This document shows positions 18,372 through 26,717 of a stretch of 35,801 nt of DNA, in pieces. The notes beneath the pieces are model-generated. The model ran no database searches. It saw only the letters and a program-made list of their open reading frames with translations, and had not been told where the DNA came from. The stretch is from Chromatiaceae bacterium (GTDB lineage: Bacteria; Pseudomonadota; Gammaproteobacteria; Chromatiales; Chromatiaceae): assembly GCA_022340195.1 (NCBI GenBank), contig JAJDOL010000148.1, forward strand, positions 1-35,801. The letters are read 5' to 3'. The position numbers and the translations under genes are program-made. The first letter of the stretch is position 1; the number at the start of each line of letters is the position of its first letter.

Positions 18372-19394
18372 ATGGATATCAGGCAACTTATCGCCAAGGT
18401 CATCGATCGGCATGATCTGAGCAATGGGGAGATGACCGACGTCATGCAGGCCATCATGGGCGGCGAAGCCACATCGGCGCAGGTTGCCGGCTTCCTCGTT
18501 GCCATGCGCATGAAAGGCGAGACGGTTACCGAAATCGCTGCCGCGGCGTCCGTCATGCGGGGGCTCGCCAGCCGTGTAGATATCGGTGGACTTCCCAATA
18601 CCCTGGACATTGTGGGTACCGGAGGCGATGCCTCCGGTACCTTCAACATTTCCACTGCTGGCATGTTCGTGGCAGCCGCAGCCGGTTGTCATGTGGCCAA
18701 GCATGGCAATCGTTCGGTGTCCAGCAAGTCCGGCAGCGCCGATGTCCTCGAGGCGGCCGGAATTCGCCTGAACCTGACGCCGGAGCAGGTGAGTCGCTGC
18801 GTGCGCGAGGTTGGCGTCGGGTTCATGTTCGCCCCGGCCCATCACGGCGCCATGAAACATGCCATCGGTCCGCGCAAGGAGCTCGGCGTACGAACCCTGT
18901 TCAACGTTCTCGGTCCCTTGACCAATCCGGCAGGTGTGCCGAATCAGCTGCTTGGCGTCTTCAGCGAGGATCTCTTGACACCCTTGGCACAGGTACTTCA
19001 GCGTTTGGGCAGCCGCCACGTGATGGTTGTTCATTCCCGTGACGGTTTGGACGAGATAAGCATCGGCGACACGACCGATGTGTCCGAGCTCAAGGAGGGC
19101 GAGGTCCGGCGTTTCGCCATCACGCCCGAGGAGCTGGGCGTATCCCGCGCGCCGCTGGATGCCCTTCGAGTCGAGGGACCGGCGCAGAGCCTCGCTATGA
19201 TCCGTGGCGTGTTGGAGAACGAGCCGGGGCCGGCCCGGGATATCGTGGTCCTCAACGCCGGTGCCGCCATCTATGTGGCGGGTGTTACCGGGAGTCTGGC
19301 AGAGGGTGTGCGTTGGGCGGAGGCCGCCATCAAGAGCGGCGAGGCGCGCAACCGGTTGGACCGACTGGTCGCGCTCACTCAGGGCTTCGAGTAG
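18372..19394 (+). CDS. trpD: Anthranilate phosphoribosyltransferase
   Basis: The 340-residue enzyme joins anthranilate to PRPP. It shows the phosphate-binding loop [19 protein letters not shown], then [20 protein letters not shown], and [15 protein letters not shown], all typical of TrpD. A strong AGGAGG lies 6 nt before the ATG at 18372. It is 18 bp after trpG and 4 bp before trpC, making a trpGDC core as in Pseudomonas, here with trpE joined directly in front. Confidence 0.98.
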   Translation: MDIRQLIAKVIDRHDLSNGEMTDVMQAIMGGEATSAQVAGFLVAMRMKGETVTEIAAAASVMRGLASRVDIGGLPNTLDIVGTGGDASGTFNISTAGMFVAAAAGCHVAKHGNRSVSSKSGSADVLEAAGIRLNLTPEQVSRCVREVGVGFMFAPAHHGAMKHAIGPRKELGVRTLFNVLGPLTNPAGVPNQLLGVFSEDLLTPLAQVLQRLGSRHVMVVHSRDGLDEISIGDTTDVSELKEGEVRRFAITPEELGVSRAPLDALRVEGPAQSLAMIRGVLENEPGPARDIVVLNAGAAIYVAGVTGSLAEGVRWAEAAIKSGEARNRLDRLVALTQGFE

Positions 19395-19398
19395 GTGT

Positions 19399-20196
19399 AT
19401 GGCTGGCGCGCCGGACATCCTGAAGAGAATCATGCGCCGCAAGGCGGAGGAGGTAAGGGCTCGTGCCGAGCGCCTTCCGCTGGAGCGGCTCGTAGACGGG
19501 GCGGGTCACTTGCCGCGACCGCGTGGTTTTGCCGATGCCTTGGCAGTCAAGCTGGGTGCGGGCTTGCCTGCCGTCATCGCCGAGATCAAGAAGGCCTCGC
19601 CCAGCAAGGGCGTGCTGCGGGAGGATTTCCGACCCGCCGAGATCGCGGCCAGCTACGAGATCGGCGGTGCCGCCTGCCTATCCGTTCTAACGGATCTGGA
19701 CTTCTTCCAGGGCAGCGATGCCTACCTCCAGGAGGCCCGGGCGGCCTGCACTTTGCCGGTTCTGCGCAAGGACTTCATCATCGACTCCTATCAGGTCTAC
19801 GAGGCCAGGGCCATCGGTGCCGATTGCATCCTTCTGATCGTGGCCTGCCTGAACGACGACGAGTTGTACGGACTCAGTGCTCTCGCCGGGGAACTGGGGT
19901 TGGATGTGCTGGTGGAGGTCCATGACGATGAAGAGCTGGAAAGGGCTCTGGCGGTACCCGGCCGCCTTGTCGGGATTAACAATCGGGATCTACGCAGCTT
20001 TCAGGTCAGTCTGGAGACGACCATCGGTTTGCTGGACGCCATTCCGGATGACCGTATTCCGGTAACCGAGAGCGGCATCACCACGCACGAAGACGTTGCT
20101 CGCATGCGGGAGCACGGGGTCCATGCCTTCCTGGTCGGTGAAGCCTTTATGCGTGCCGAAAACCCGGGGGCAATGCTTGCGCAGCTTTTCTCTTAG
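19399..20196 (+). CDS. trpC: Indole-3-glycerol phosphate synthase
   Basis: The protein has 265 residues and closes the indole ring of CdRP. Its TIM-barrel signatures are [20 protein letters not shown] (catalytic lysine), [63 protein letters not shown] and [11 protein letters not shown]. It is a stand-alone TrpC, not fused to TrpF. The ATG at 19399 is 4 bp after the trpD stop. trpF, trpB and trpA are not in the window. Its 3' end is followed after 17 bp by palindromic repeat copy A. Confidence 0.97.
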   Translation: MAGAPDILKRIMRRKAEEVRARAERLPLERLVDGAGHLPRPRGFADALAVKLGAGLPAVIAEIKKASPSKGVLREDFRPAEIAASYEIGGAACLSVLTDLDFFQGSDAYLQEARAACTLPVLRKDFIIDSYQVYEARAIGADCILLIVACLNDDELYGLSALAGELGLDVLVEVHDDEELERALAVPGRLVGINNRDLRSFQVSLETTIGLLDAIPDDRIPVTESGITTHEDVARMREHGVHAFLVGEAFMRAENPGAMLAQLFS

Positions 20197-20213
20197 AGCC
20201 CAAAGCGCGGGGT

Positions 20214-20376
20214 TAAGGCGATTGCCGGAAAAGAATGTACCGGATTGCGAAGGATGCTCGTTCGTCTGCAAGGAGCGCCAGCAGGAGCATAGCACCGCTA
20301 TGTGACTGTTGACGCGACACCGAAGACGGGCGAGGAGACGAGCAAGACGGTACGTTCATCGACAGAAATCGCCTAA
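20214..20376. repeat. Dispersed imperfect palindrome, copy A (MITE-like)
   Basis: This is a 163-bp imperfect inverted repeat filling the gap between convergent trpC and crp. Its ends are AAGGCGATT and AATCGCCTAA. The arms share AATGTACCG against AACGTACCG, and the exact midpoint is a hairpin CATAGC-ACC-GCTATG (20288-20302). Near the centre it carries TTCGTCTGCAAGGAGCG and CAGCAGGAGCATAG, which align with copies B and C. No reading frame or transposase is present. It may act as a bidirectional hairpin at transcript ends. Confidence 0.75.
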
Positions 20377-20412
20377 GGGTCTGCGCACGCGGCCCTCGGC
20401 AGCGGAGTCACT

Positions 20413-21060
20413 TCAGCGCGTTCCGAATACCACGATGGTTTTGCCGGAGACACTGATCAGCCCCTGCTCCTCCAGATTCTTCAATACGCGCCCGGCCATC
20501 TCCCGCGAGCAGCCGACGATGCGGCCGATCTCCTGCCGCGTGATCCTTATCTGCATTCCGTCGGGGTGGGTCATGGCATCCGGTTCTTTACAGAGATCCA
20601 GAAGGGTACGGGCGATGCGTCCGGTCACGTCCAGGAAGGCGAGGTGACCGACCTTGTCACTGGTGCTCCGCAGCCGCTCGCTGAGCTGATGACCGATTGC
20701 AAACAGCAGGTCCCTGGCACTGTCGCGAAGCTCGCCGTCCAGCAGGTGCTCGAGTTTCTTGTAGGTGATCTCGGCCACCTGGCACTTGGTTCGGCTGCGA
20801 ACCTTGACGCTACGAGAGGGCTCGGGCGTGAACAGGCCCATCTCGCCGATGAACCCCCCCTTGTTGATATAGGCGAGCACAATCTCCCTCTGCTCCTCGT
20901 CCTCGACAATCGCGGCAACCGATCCATCGACCAGGTAGTAAAGACTATCTGCCGGATCATTCTGCCGGATGAACTCCACGTTCTTGTCGTAGCGCTTGAC
21001 GTGGCAGTGCGCTAAAAGGCCTGCCAACCAGGTGGGCTCGGATTTCTTTGGAATAAGCAT
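20413..21060 (-). CDS. crp: CRP/Vfr-type cAMP-responsive regulator
   Basis: From the ATG at 21060 the protein has 215 residues, close to the usual 210-215; the frame stays open upstream but that extension has no CRP similarity. The cAMP-binding jelly roll holds GGFIGEMGLF (Gly72-Glu73) and RSVKVRSRTKCQVAEITYKK (Arg83, Ser84). Thr133-Ser134 in the C-helix match the inter-subunit cAMP contacts of E. coli CRP. The winged helix RQEIGRIVGCSREMAGRVLK (Arg186, Glu187 in the recognition helix) is nearly CRP/Vfr consensus, so it should read TGTGA-type half-sites. A near-consensus box lies 108 bp upstream of its start. It converges on trpC across repeat copy A and diverges from a yhfA-type gene, as in E. 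coli. Confidence 0.95.
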   Translation of the reverse strand: MLIPKKSEPTWLAGLLAHCHVKRYDKNVEFIRQNDPADSLYYLVDGSVAAIVEDEEQREIVLAYINKGGFIGEMGLFTPEPSRSVKVRSRTKCQVAEITYKKLEHLLDGELRDSARDLLFAIGHQLSERLRSTSDKVGHLAFLDVTGRIARTLLDLCKEPDAMTHPDGMQIRITRQEIGRIVGCSREMAGRVLKNLEEQGLISVSGKTIVVFGTR

Positions 21061-21167
21061 TGGTATTGGTACCGGCCATTGGGTGATTAGCGAAAGCGAA
21101 CATCTCAAAGGATGTCCGGGGTTGTTGTTTATCTTCAGAACCTCGCATTGGGCGTATCGCCGAACCA

Positions 21168-21183
21168 TGTAACTGTCGTCACA
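21168..21183. promoter_or_regulatory. Candidate CRP-binding site in the crp/yhfA gap
   Basis: TGTAACTGTCGTCACA matches TGTGA-N6-TCACA at 9 of 10 half-site bases. It lies 107 bp from the crp start codon and 162 bp from the yhfA-like start codon in a shared divergent region. This position suits autoregulation of crp, as known for E. coli crp, and control of the divergent gene. Confidence 0.55.
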
Positions 21184-21345
21184 AGGAAGCAGTCGGATCA
21201 AAAAGAAAGTGGGCTGGAACCCGCTTCGTTAGACGCCGCCTGCGGAGGATCTCGCAGTTTCGAGCAAGAGGCAAGCTACGGGTCCCTGGCGAACTGTGCT
21301 ACGCTCCGTTGGGCCAATTCGGGTGGTGTTGAGTACAGAGATACA

Positions 21346-21762
21346 ATGAAGGCACGCGTCAAGTGGGTCGAAGGGGTGACTATGATGGGAGAGTCCGGAA
21401 GCGGACACGCCATCGTCATGGATGGTCCTCCAGATGTCGGTGGCCGTAATCTTGGCGTACGGCCTATGGAAATGCTGCTCCTCGGTATGGGTGGGTGCAC
21501 TCAGTTCGACCTCTTGTTGATCCTGCGCAAGGCACGCCAGGATGTGACTGACTGCACCGTGGAGCTTCAGGCCGAGCGTGCAGCAGATGATCCCAAGGTT
21601 TTTACGCGCATTCACGTTCACTTCATTGTTAGCGGGCGGAATCTCAAGGAGAGGCAGGTGGAGCGGGCCATTGAGCTCAGTGCCCGGAAGTATTGCTCTG
21701 CCTCTATCATGCTCGGGGCCACCGCCGAGATCAGTCACGATTTCGAGATCCGCGGTGTCTGA
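21346..21762 (+). CDS. yhfA: OsmC family protein, YhfA type
   Basis: The 138-residue protein matches the E. coli YhfA pattern along its length: KARVKWVEGVTMMGES, SGHAIVMDGPP, RPMEMLLLGMGGCTQFD, RKARQDVTDCTVELQAERA, IHVHFIVSGRNL and SARKYCSASIML. The two conserved cysteines (in GGCT and KYCS) are the redox-active pair of OsmC-fold peroxiredoxin-like proteins. The physiological substrate is unknown. The ATG at 21346 is chosen because similarity begins there. It stands head-to-head with crp as in enterobacteria. A 10-bp inverted repeat follows the stop. Confidence 0.93.
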   Translation: MKARVKWVEGVTMMGESGSGHAIVMDGPPDVGGRNLGVRPMEMLLLGMGGCTQFDLLLILRKARQDVTDCTVELQAERAADDPKVFTRIHVHFIVSGRNLKERQVERAIELSARKYCSASIMLGATAEISHDFEIRGV

Positions 21763-21805
21763 GCGCTGCGGCTAGTCGTCGGCGATCGAGCGCATCGCTT
21801 GCCTA

Positions 21806-21840
21806 GCGAAACCCGATCAAACGCCGTCACCGGGTTTCGC
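21806..21840. repeat. Perfect 10-bp inverted repeat after the OsmC gene
   Basis: GCGAAACCCG (21806-21815) and CGGGTTTCGC (21831-21840) are exact reverse complements with a 15-nt spacer. There is no T-run after it on either strand, so it is not a standard intrinsic terminator. It lies 43 bp after the yhfA stop and 89 bp before sixA. It could be an mRNA hairpin or an operator. Confidence 0.6.
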
Positions 21841-21929
21841 GAGCATTGCGAATGTGTTAAAAGAGCGCGAGCTTTTCCGCTAGCTGGCGCCGCTTTCCAC
21901 GTTTGCCTCACCCTGAACCCTTTTTCCAT

Positions 21930-22445
21930 ATGCCGCGCGAGCTGTTGATCCTCCGTCATGCCAAGTCGGACTGGGGCGCCGGCGCCTCGAGCGACTTCGA
22001 TCGTCCCCTTGCCAAGCGGGGAAACAAGGACGCGCCGCGCGTCGGTCAGTGGCTTTACCGCGAAGGTCTGGTGCCCGATTTGGTAATTAGCTCGCCCGCG
22101 CAAAGGGCGAGGCAGACCGCCGAGAAGGTCTGCAAGGCCATGGACTACAAAAAGAAGAAGATTCAGTGGAATGACCAGGTATACGCGGCGGATGTGTCCG
22201 ATTTGCTTCACCTGCTGAAGCGCTGCCCACCTGATGCGCGGACCCTTTTGCTCGTCGGACACAATCCGGGTTTGGAGGAGCTGGTGATGTATCTCGTCGG
22301 CGACGACCTGGATACGCCGTTAGACGGCAAGCTGCTGCCTACCGCCGCACTGGCGCGGTTGGAGATTCCGGGTGACTGGAACGCGTTGGCTCGCGGTTGC
22401 GCTCAGCTTGTCGCAATTACCCGTCCGCGAAACCTGGTGAATTGA
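21930..22445 (+). CDS. sixA: SixA-type phosphohistidine phosphatase
   Basis: This 171-residue member of the histidine phosphatase (phosphoglycerate mutase-like) superfamily starts at the ATG 21930. The catalytic motif LILRHAKSDWG contains Arg9-His10, and LLLVGHNPGLEEL holds the second histidine (His111). The conserved LAKRGNKDAP and ISSPAQRARQTAE segments match SixA. SixA removes phosphate from histidine phosphotransfer domains in E. coli. No ArcB-like partner is in the window, so the target is inferred only from family. An in-frame TTG at 21903 is an unlikely alternative start. It converges with the ligase fusion gene across repeat copy B. Confidence 0.9.
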   Translation: MPRELLILRHAKSDWGAGASSDFDRPLAKRGNKDAPRVGQWLYREGLVPDLVISSPAQRARQTAEKVCKAMDYKKKKIQWNDQVYAADVSDLLHLLKRCPPDARTLLLVGHNPGLEELVMYLVGDDLDTPLDGKLLPTAALARLEIPGDWNALARGCAQLVAITRPRNLVN

Positions 22446-22494
22446 TTCCAGAAGCCTAGTTCGACTTCCGACCGCTCGACTACTATCGGCCTCC

Positions 22495-22657
22495 TACGGC
22501 GATTGACCGAGACAAAGTTACCAGATTGCGCGGGATCTTCGTCTGCCTGCAAGGCGCGGAAAGGGGCGCAAAGTTGCGCTTTGTAACCTTTTTCGCAACA
22601 CAGCAGGTGGGCGAAAAGACAAGCAAGCTGGTAACTTTTTCGAGGGAAAGCGCCTAA
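22495..22657. repeat. Dispersed imperfect palindrome, copy B (MITE-like)
   Basis: This is a 163-bp imperfect inverted repeat between convergent sixA and the ligase fusion gene. Ends are CGGCGATT and AAGCGCCTAA. Ten bases, AAGTTACCAG, are identical in both arms, and a CAAAG/CTTTG hairpin (22569-22583) sits at the exact midpoint. TTACCAGATTGCG and CTTCGTCTGC...AAGGCGCGG align with copy A. The right terminus overlaps the 3' end of the minus-strand gene and includes its TAG stop codon (22654-22656). Confidence 0.78.
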
Positions 22658-25476
22658 CTCCCCAGGTCGTCGATGTACCTCTTGCTGTCCGGTTCGGCGC
22701 AGTGATCGAGTACGAATGCCCTGGCCTGATCCCGCAGACGAATGCCGGCTTGCCAGTCTGTGCCCGTTGGCGCCAGCGTTGGACCGATTGAAACCTGGAC
22801 CGCTCCCCGTCGCGGCAGTCGGCTTTCCCCCCGCAGGATCATTCGCGTTCCGCGCAGGGCAACGGGGAGGATGGACAGACCGGTCTGAGCGGCGGCCGTG
22901 AAGGCTCCCATGCGGAAGGGCAAAAGACCCGCATCCTCGCGCAGCGTACCCTCCGGGAAGAAGGCCAGCGTCTCCCCGCGTTCGAGGGCCGCAGTGATTT
23001 GCCCAGACTCTGCGGCGCTGCGCTGAAGGTCGAAGCGCTCGACGAACAAGGTGCCCATGCGAGCGAGCATTCGCCCGATCAGCGGTACCGGTTGAAGCTC
23101 GCGTTTCGCGACGAAGCCCAGCGGGCGTGGAATTGCTTCGATCAGGGCGAAGGCATCCAGATAGCTTTGGTGGTTGGATACCAGCACAAAGGGGCGATCG
23201 TCAACCGGTACCTGCTCCAGGCCGCTTACCTCCAATTGGATGAATGCCAGCCGGCGCAGTAGGCTGATGCCGCCTCGTGCCAAACGCCAGCGCCAAGCGA
23301 GCCGGGGCAGGGCCAGAACGCCGAGCGCGATTACAGGTCCGATCAGGCCAAGCAGAATCCAGGCGTATCCCCCGTACAGGTAGCTCGGGACTAGCCTGAT
23401 CAGGCGCGCGACGCCGGCTCCCAGTCCGGTTAAACCGACCCGAGCCAGCTGCCACAAAGGATGCGTCGGCCCTTTGAGTAGCCGGCCCGCCAGGTAGAGG
23501 TCTCGGGTCCCGCCGCGCCGCAGTTTTCCGCTGGAGGTCTTGAGTACAGCCCGCGGAGGCGCCAGTACCACCTCGTCGGGCGGCAGATCCAGGATGTCGC
23601 TTGCGCGCTCGCGCACGGCCTGTTCTAGTTTTTTGCGCCGCCCCGGATCCCGTTCCCGGGTTTCCGCCACCACGACCAGGCGCTCGCTTCCGGTTTTCGG
23701 GTCGGCAGCGGCAAAGGCGGCCACGCAGCCGCGCCGCACGCCCGGAATCTCCCCTACAGCCTGCTCCAGCTCGTAGGGATAGATGTTACGCCCGCCGCGG
23801 ATGATCAGGTCCTTGACGCGGCCGGTGAGGTGAATGTCCCCGCTGGCGAGATAGGCGCGGTCACCTGTGTCGTGCCAGCCTCCGCGAATCAGACGTGCCG
23901 TGGCATCCGGGTTGGCGTAGTAGCCCCGGGTAGCCGATGGCCCCTGAAACTGGAGCAGACCCTCGTGGCGTTCCGGTAGCTGCCTGCCATACTCGTCCAC
24001 GACCCGTACCCGGTAGCCGGGCAGTGGTCGCCCGCAAGCCACGACCTCCATGGCTGTCGGGTCGTCGCGGGATAGCTGCAGGGCGTGTCCGGATTGGGCA
24101 AAGCGCCGGCGGTCGATGCAGTCGATTCGCGGGCCCCTTCCGGCGGGCGGAAAGGCGAGTCCCACGGCGGCCTCCGCGAGTCCGTAAACGGGAGCGATGG
24201 CCTCGCGGCGCAGACCACAGGGTGCGAAGCGCTGTGCAAAACGGCGCAAGGTCTGGGGGCTGACGGGCTCGGCTCCGTTGAAGGCCCAGCGCCAGGAGCT
24301 CAGGTCCAGACTTTCGAGCGCTGCGTCGGGAATGCGGGTCAGGCACAGCTCGTAGGCGAAGTTGGGGGCAGCGGACAGGGTTCCGCGGTGGCGGTCGATG
24401 GCCTGTAGCCAGCGCAGGGGTTTGGCCAGGAAGGCCAGAGGCGACATCGCGATCAGGGGCATTCCGAAGTAGAGGCTGCCCAGCCAGGCGCCGATAAGCC
24501 CCATGTCGTGGTACAGGGGCAGCCAGCTTACGAAGATGTCTTCCGAATCGGCACCCACGGCAGTACCCATCGCGCGGATGTTGGCCAAAAGGTCGGCATG
24601 GGTGAGGATCACGCCCTTGGGGTCGCCGGTACTGCCGGAGGTGTACTGAAGGAAGGCGATCTCGCCGGGATCGGCGCGGTGGGGTTGCTCCAAGGGCTCT
24701 TGCGCATCCAGGGTGTCCAGGGTGAGCAGGCCGCGCATACTCGGGACCTGGACACCCAGCAGCCGGCCGACGGCGCGCGCTTCAGGTACCGTGATCAGGA
24801 AGCTGATACCGGCATTGTTGAGGATGCGGGCATGGCGCCGCAAGTGGTCCTCGATCTGCTGCGGGCGCGCCGGCGGGTAGATGGGCACCGGTATGCCTCC
24901 GGCGTATAGGATGCCGAAGAAGCTGAAGAAGTAACCCGGACCGGTGGGCAGCATCAGCGCCACCCTGTCACCGGGGCGGAGTCCCTCGCGCACCAAGCCC
25001 CCGGCGACTCCCGCGGCGCCTTTCTCCAGGTTCCTGTAGGTGATGGGCTCGGCTTGCTCATCGGATCCCTGGTAAAGGATGTGGACGCGCTCGGGGTGAT
25101 CTTCCAAGTGCCAGTCCAGGGTATCCATCAGGGTGAGCTCCTTGTCGGCGATTCGGGCGGCTTCGGCGACTGCCTTGCCGTCGGCGAGCTGCACTGCCGG
25201 ACCCTCCTTCGCCGACTGCGCTTCGCCGCCGGTGTCGACCAGGGCGAGCAGGTCCCTGGGAGTGGCGGCCAGTAAAGCCTGCTCCGGCAGGCTGGCGCCC
25301 AGGCCTTTCTCGACGCGCGACAGCAGCTCGGACCTCGCCAGGCTGTCGAGCCCCAGATCTGCCTCCAAACGAATGTCGAGTCCGATGCCATCTTCCGGCA
25401 AGGGTAGTCCCGATTCGCGGGCGAATTCCTCGAGGATGCGCACAAGCGCGTCGGAGTTGTCCTGGCTTTCCTGCAT
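22654..25476 (-). CDS. ACP-acyl/AMP ligase-PlsC acyltransferase fusion
   Basis: The 940-residue protein has three modules. Residues 1-85 are an acyl carrier domain with the phosphopantetheine serine Ser45 in LGLDSLARSEL. Residues about 115-665 are an AMP-forming acyl ligase: YTSGSTGDPKGV (279-290), WLPLYHDMGLIGAWLG (FAAL-like), WHDTGDRAYL, GRVKDLIIRGGRNIYPYELE and the catalytic Lys651 in SSGKLRR. Hydrophobic segments lie at about 700-727. Residues about 745-920 are a PlsC-type acyltransferase with NHQSYLD (His769, Asp774) and FFPEGTLRED. The inferred job is to activate a fatty acid, load it on the built-in carrier and pass it to a lysophospholipid or similar acceptor at the inner membrane. 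The substrate is unknown. The TAG stop lies inside repeat copy B. No clear Shine-Dalgarno precedes the ATG. Confidence 0.92.
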   Translation of the reverse strand: MQESQDNSDALVRILEEFARESGLPLPEDGIGLDIRLEADLGLDSLARSELLSRVEKGLGASLPEQALLAATPRDLLALVDTGGEAQSAKEGPAVQLADGKAVAEAARIADKELTLMDTLDWHLEDHPERVHILYQGSDEQAEPITYRNLEKGAAGVAGGLVREGLRPGDRVALMLPTGPGYFFSFFGILYAGGIPVPIYPPARPQQIEDHLRRHARILNNAGISFLITVPEARAVGRLLGVQVPSMRGLLTLDTLDAQEPLEQPHRADPGEIAFLQYTSGSTGDPKGVILTHADLLANIRAMGTAVGADSEDIFVSWLPLYHDMGLIGAWLGSLYFGMPLIAMSPLAFLAKPLRWLQAIDRHRGTLSAAPNFAYELCLTRIPDAALESLDLSSWRWAFNGAEPVSPQTLRRFAQRFAPCGLRREAIAPVYGLAEAAVGLAFPPAGRGPRIDCIDRRRFAQSGHALQLSRDDPTAMEVVACGRPLPGYRVRVVDEYGRQLPERHEGLLQFQGPSATRGYYANPDATARLIRGGWHDTGDRAYLASGDIHLTGRVKDLIIRGGRNIYPYELEQAVGEIPGVRRGCVAAFAAADPKTGSERLVVVAETRERDPGRRKKLEQAVRERASDILDLPPDEVVLAPPRAVLKTSSGKLRRGGTRDLYLAGRLLKGPTHPLWQLARVGLTGLGAGVARLIRLVPSYLYGGYAWILLGLIGPVIALGVLALPRLAWRWRLARGGISLLRRLAFIQLEVSGLEQVPVDDRPFVLVSNHQSYLDAFALIEAIPRPLGFVAKRELQPVPLIGRMLARMGTLFVERFDLQRSAAESGQITAALERGETLAFFPEGTLREDAGLLPFRMGAFTAAAQTGLSILPVALRGTRMILRGESRLPRRGAVQVSIGPTLAPTGTDWQAGIRLRDQARAFVLDHCAEPDSKRYIDDLGS

Positions 25477-25623
25477 GATGGACTGGAGAGGTTTCGTCGC
25501 TGAGCTTCCCCGGTCTATTGACCGCGAATGAATGCGAACGAGAAAACGAAAGAATCGATCAGATCAGGGTCTTTTCTGTTCATGGGGTCTCCGGCTCCGT
25601 GGCCGAGTGCATGTCATCACGAA

Positions 25624-26700
25624 TCAAGCCGCGGTTCCCTCTTCCTCCGCCTCCGCCGGCTCTCCGGGTTCCAAGATCTCCGGGCCCAGAATGATCGCGA
25701 TGGGACGAGTCTGGGGGTTGGCGTCGAGGGCGATCTTGAGGGCCATCGTCAGGGGTACGGACAGGAACATGCCGACCGACCCCAGGATCCAGCCCCAGAA
25801 GACCAAAGAGACGAAGACCACAAGGGTGGACAGCCCCAGACCTTTACCCAGGAATCTGGGCTCAATGAGACTGCCGACCAGCGTGTTGACCACCAGATAG
25901 CCGAACGCGACCCAGATAGCGGATTGGGGATCGAGCTGCACCAGGGCCAGCAGGACTGCGGGAACGGCGGCGATAATGGAACCGATCGTCGGTACATAGT
26001 TGAACAGAAAGGCGACCAGCGCCCACAGGGCCGGGTAGTCCAACCCGAGATACCGAAGCCACAGCCAAATCAGGCCGCCGGTGAGCAGGCTCATGAACGT
26101 CTTGAGGATCATGTAGCGGTTGATGTTCTCGAGCACGCTTTCCAGCCGCTCCATGGACGCGTCCGGCGCCTCGAGCCCCGCCCTGAGCTTGGCCGGAAGG
26201 TTGGATGCCTCGAGCAACATGAAAATCACGGTCAACAAAATGAGGAAGGCGTTCGTCAGCATGTCACCGAGACCGCCGAGCAATGCGCCGGCCATCTTCA
26301 TCGCCCTTCCCGCGTCCAGGTAGTCGGTGAGGGCTTCGCGTGGCACGTCGATCCCCGCGCTCTGCATCCAGGTGACAAGCTCCAGGGTGAGTGCTTTGAG
26401 CCTGATTTGGTATTCGGGCAAGTTGGCCGTGAACGCGCTGAGAGAGCCGGAAACCAAGGCCACGATGAGGCCGCCGATGGCGACGATGACGGCACTGACG
26501 GCCAACAGTGCCAACCAGGAGGGCGCCCCGCGGCGTTCGAGGAAAAACATGGGAGGGGCGGCGATGACGGCGATGAAGCCGGCGAGTAAAAAGGGTGTTA
26601 CGAGCGAGGCGGCTGCGTTTATGCCCGCGACCACCAGAACAAAGGCGCCGGCGACCAAGAGAAAACGTGCCGCGGAGCTGAAACCGGACTCGGTTGTCAT
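25624..26700 (-). CDS. AI-2E/PerM family membrane transporter
   Basis: The 358-residue protein starts at the ATG 26700, preceded by GGTGA at 5 nt. It has the family topology: a hydrophobic N-terminal pair (FLLVAGAFVLVVAGI, PFLLAGFIAVIAAPPMFFLE), a third helix, a soluble domain (about 85-150), and a C-terminal bundle. Family marks are LLEASNLPAKLR, MILKTFMSLLTGGLIWLWL, FNYVPTIGSIIAAVPAVLLA, NTLVGSLIEPRFLGKGLGLS and FWGWILGSVGMFLSVPLTM. Members export small molecules or Na+/H+; the substrate cannot be read here. A short acidic tail (PGEPAEAEEEG) ends the protein. It is 147 bp upstream of the ligase fusion on the same strand. Repeat copy C ends 18 bp before its start codon. Confidence 0.92.
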   Translation of the reverse strand: MTTESGFSSAARFLLVAGAFVLVVAGINAAASLVTPFLLAGFIAVIAAPPMFFLERRGAPSWLALLAVSAVIVAIGGLIVALVSGSLSAFTANLPEYQIRLKALTLELVTWMQSAGIDVPREALTDYLDAGRAMKMAGALLGGLGDMLTNAFLILLTVIFMLLEASNLPAKLRAGLEAPDASMERLESVLENINRYMILKTFMSLLTGGLIWLWLRYLGLDYPALWALVAFLFNYVPTIGSIIAAVPAVLLALVQLDPQSAIWVAFGYLVVNTLVGSLIEPRFLGKGLGLSTLVVFVSLVFWGWILGSVGMFLSVPLTMALKIALDANPQTRPIAIILGPEILEPGEPAEAEEEGTAA

Positions 26701-26717
26701 GGCGTTCACCAAAGGTG

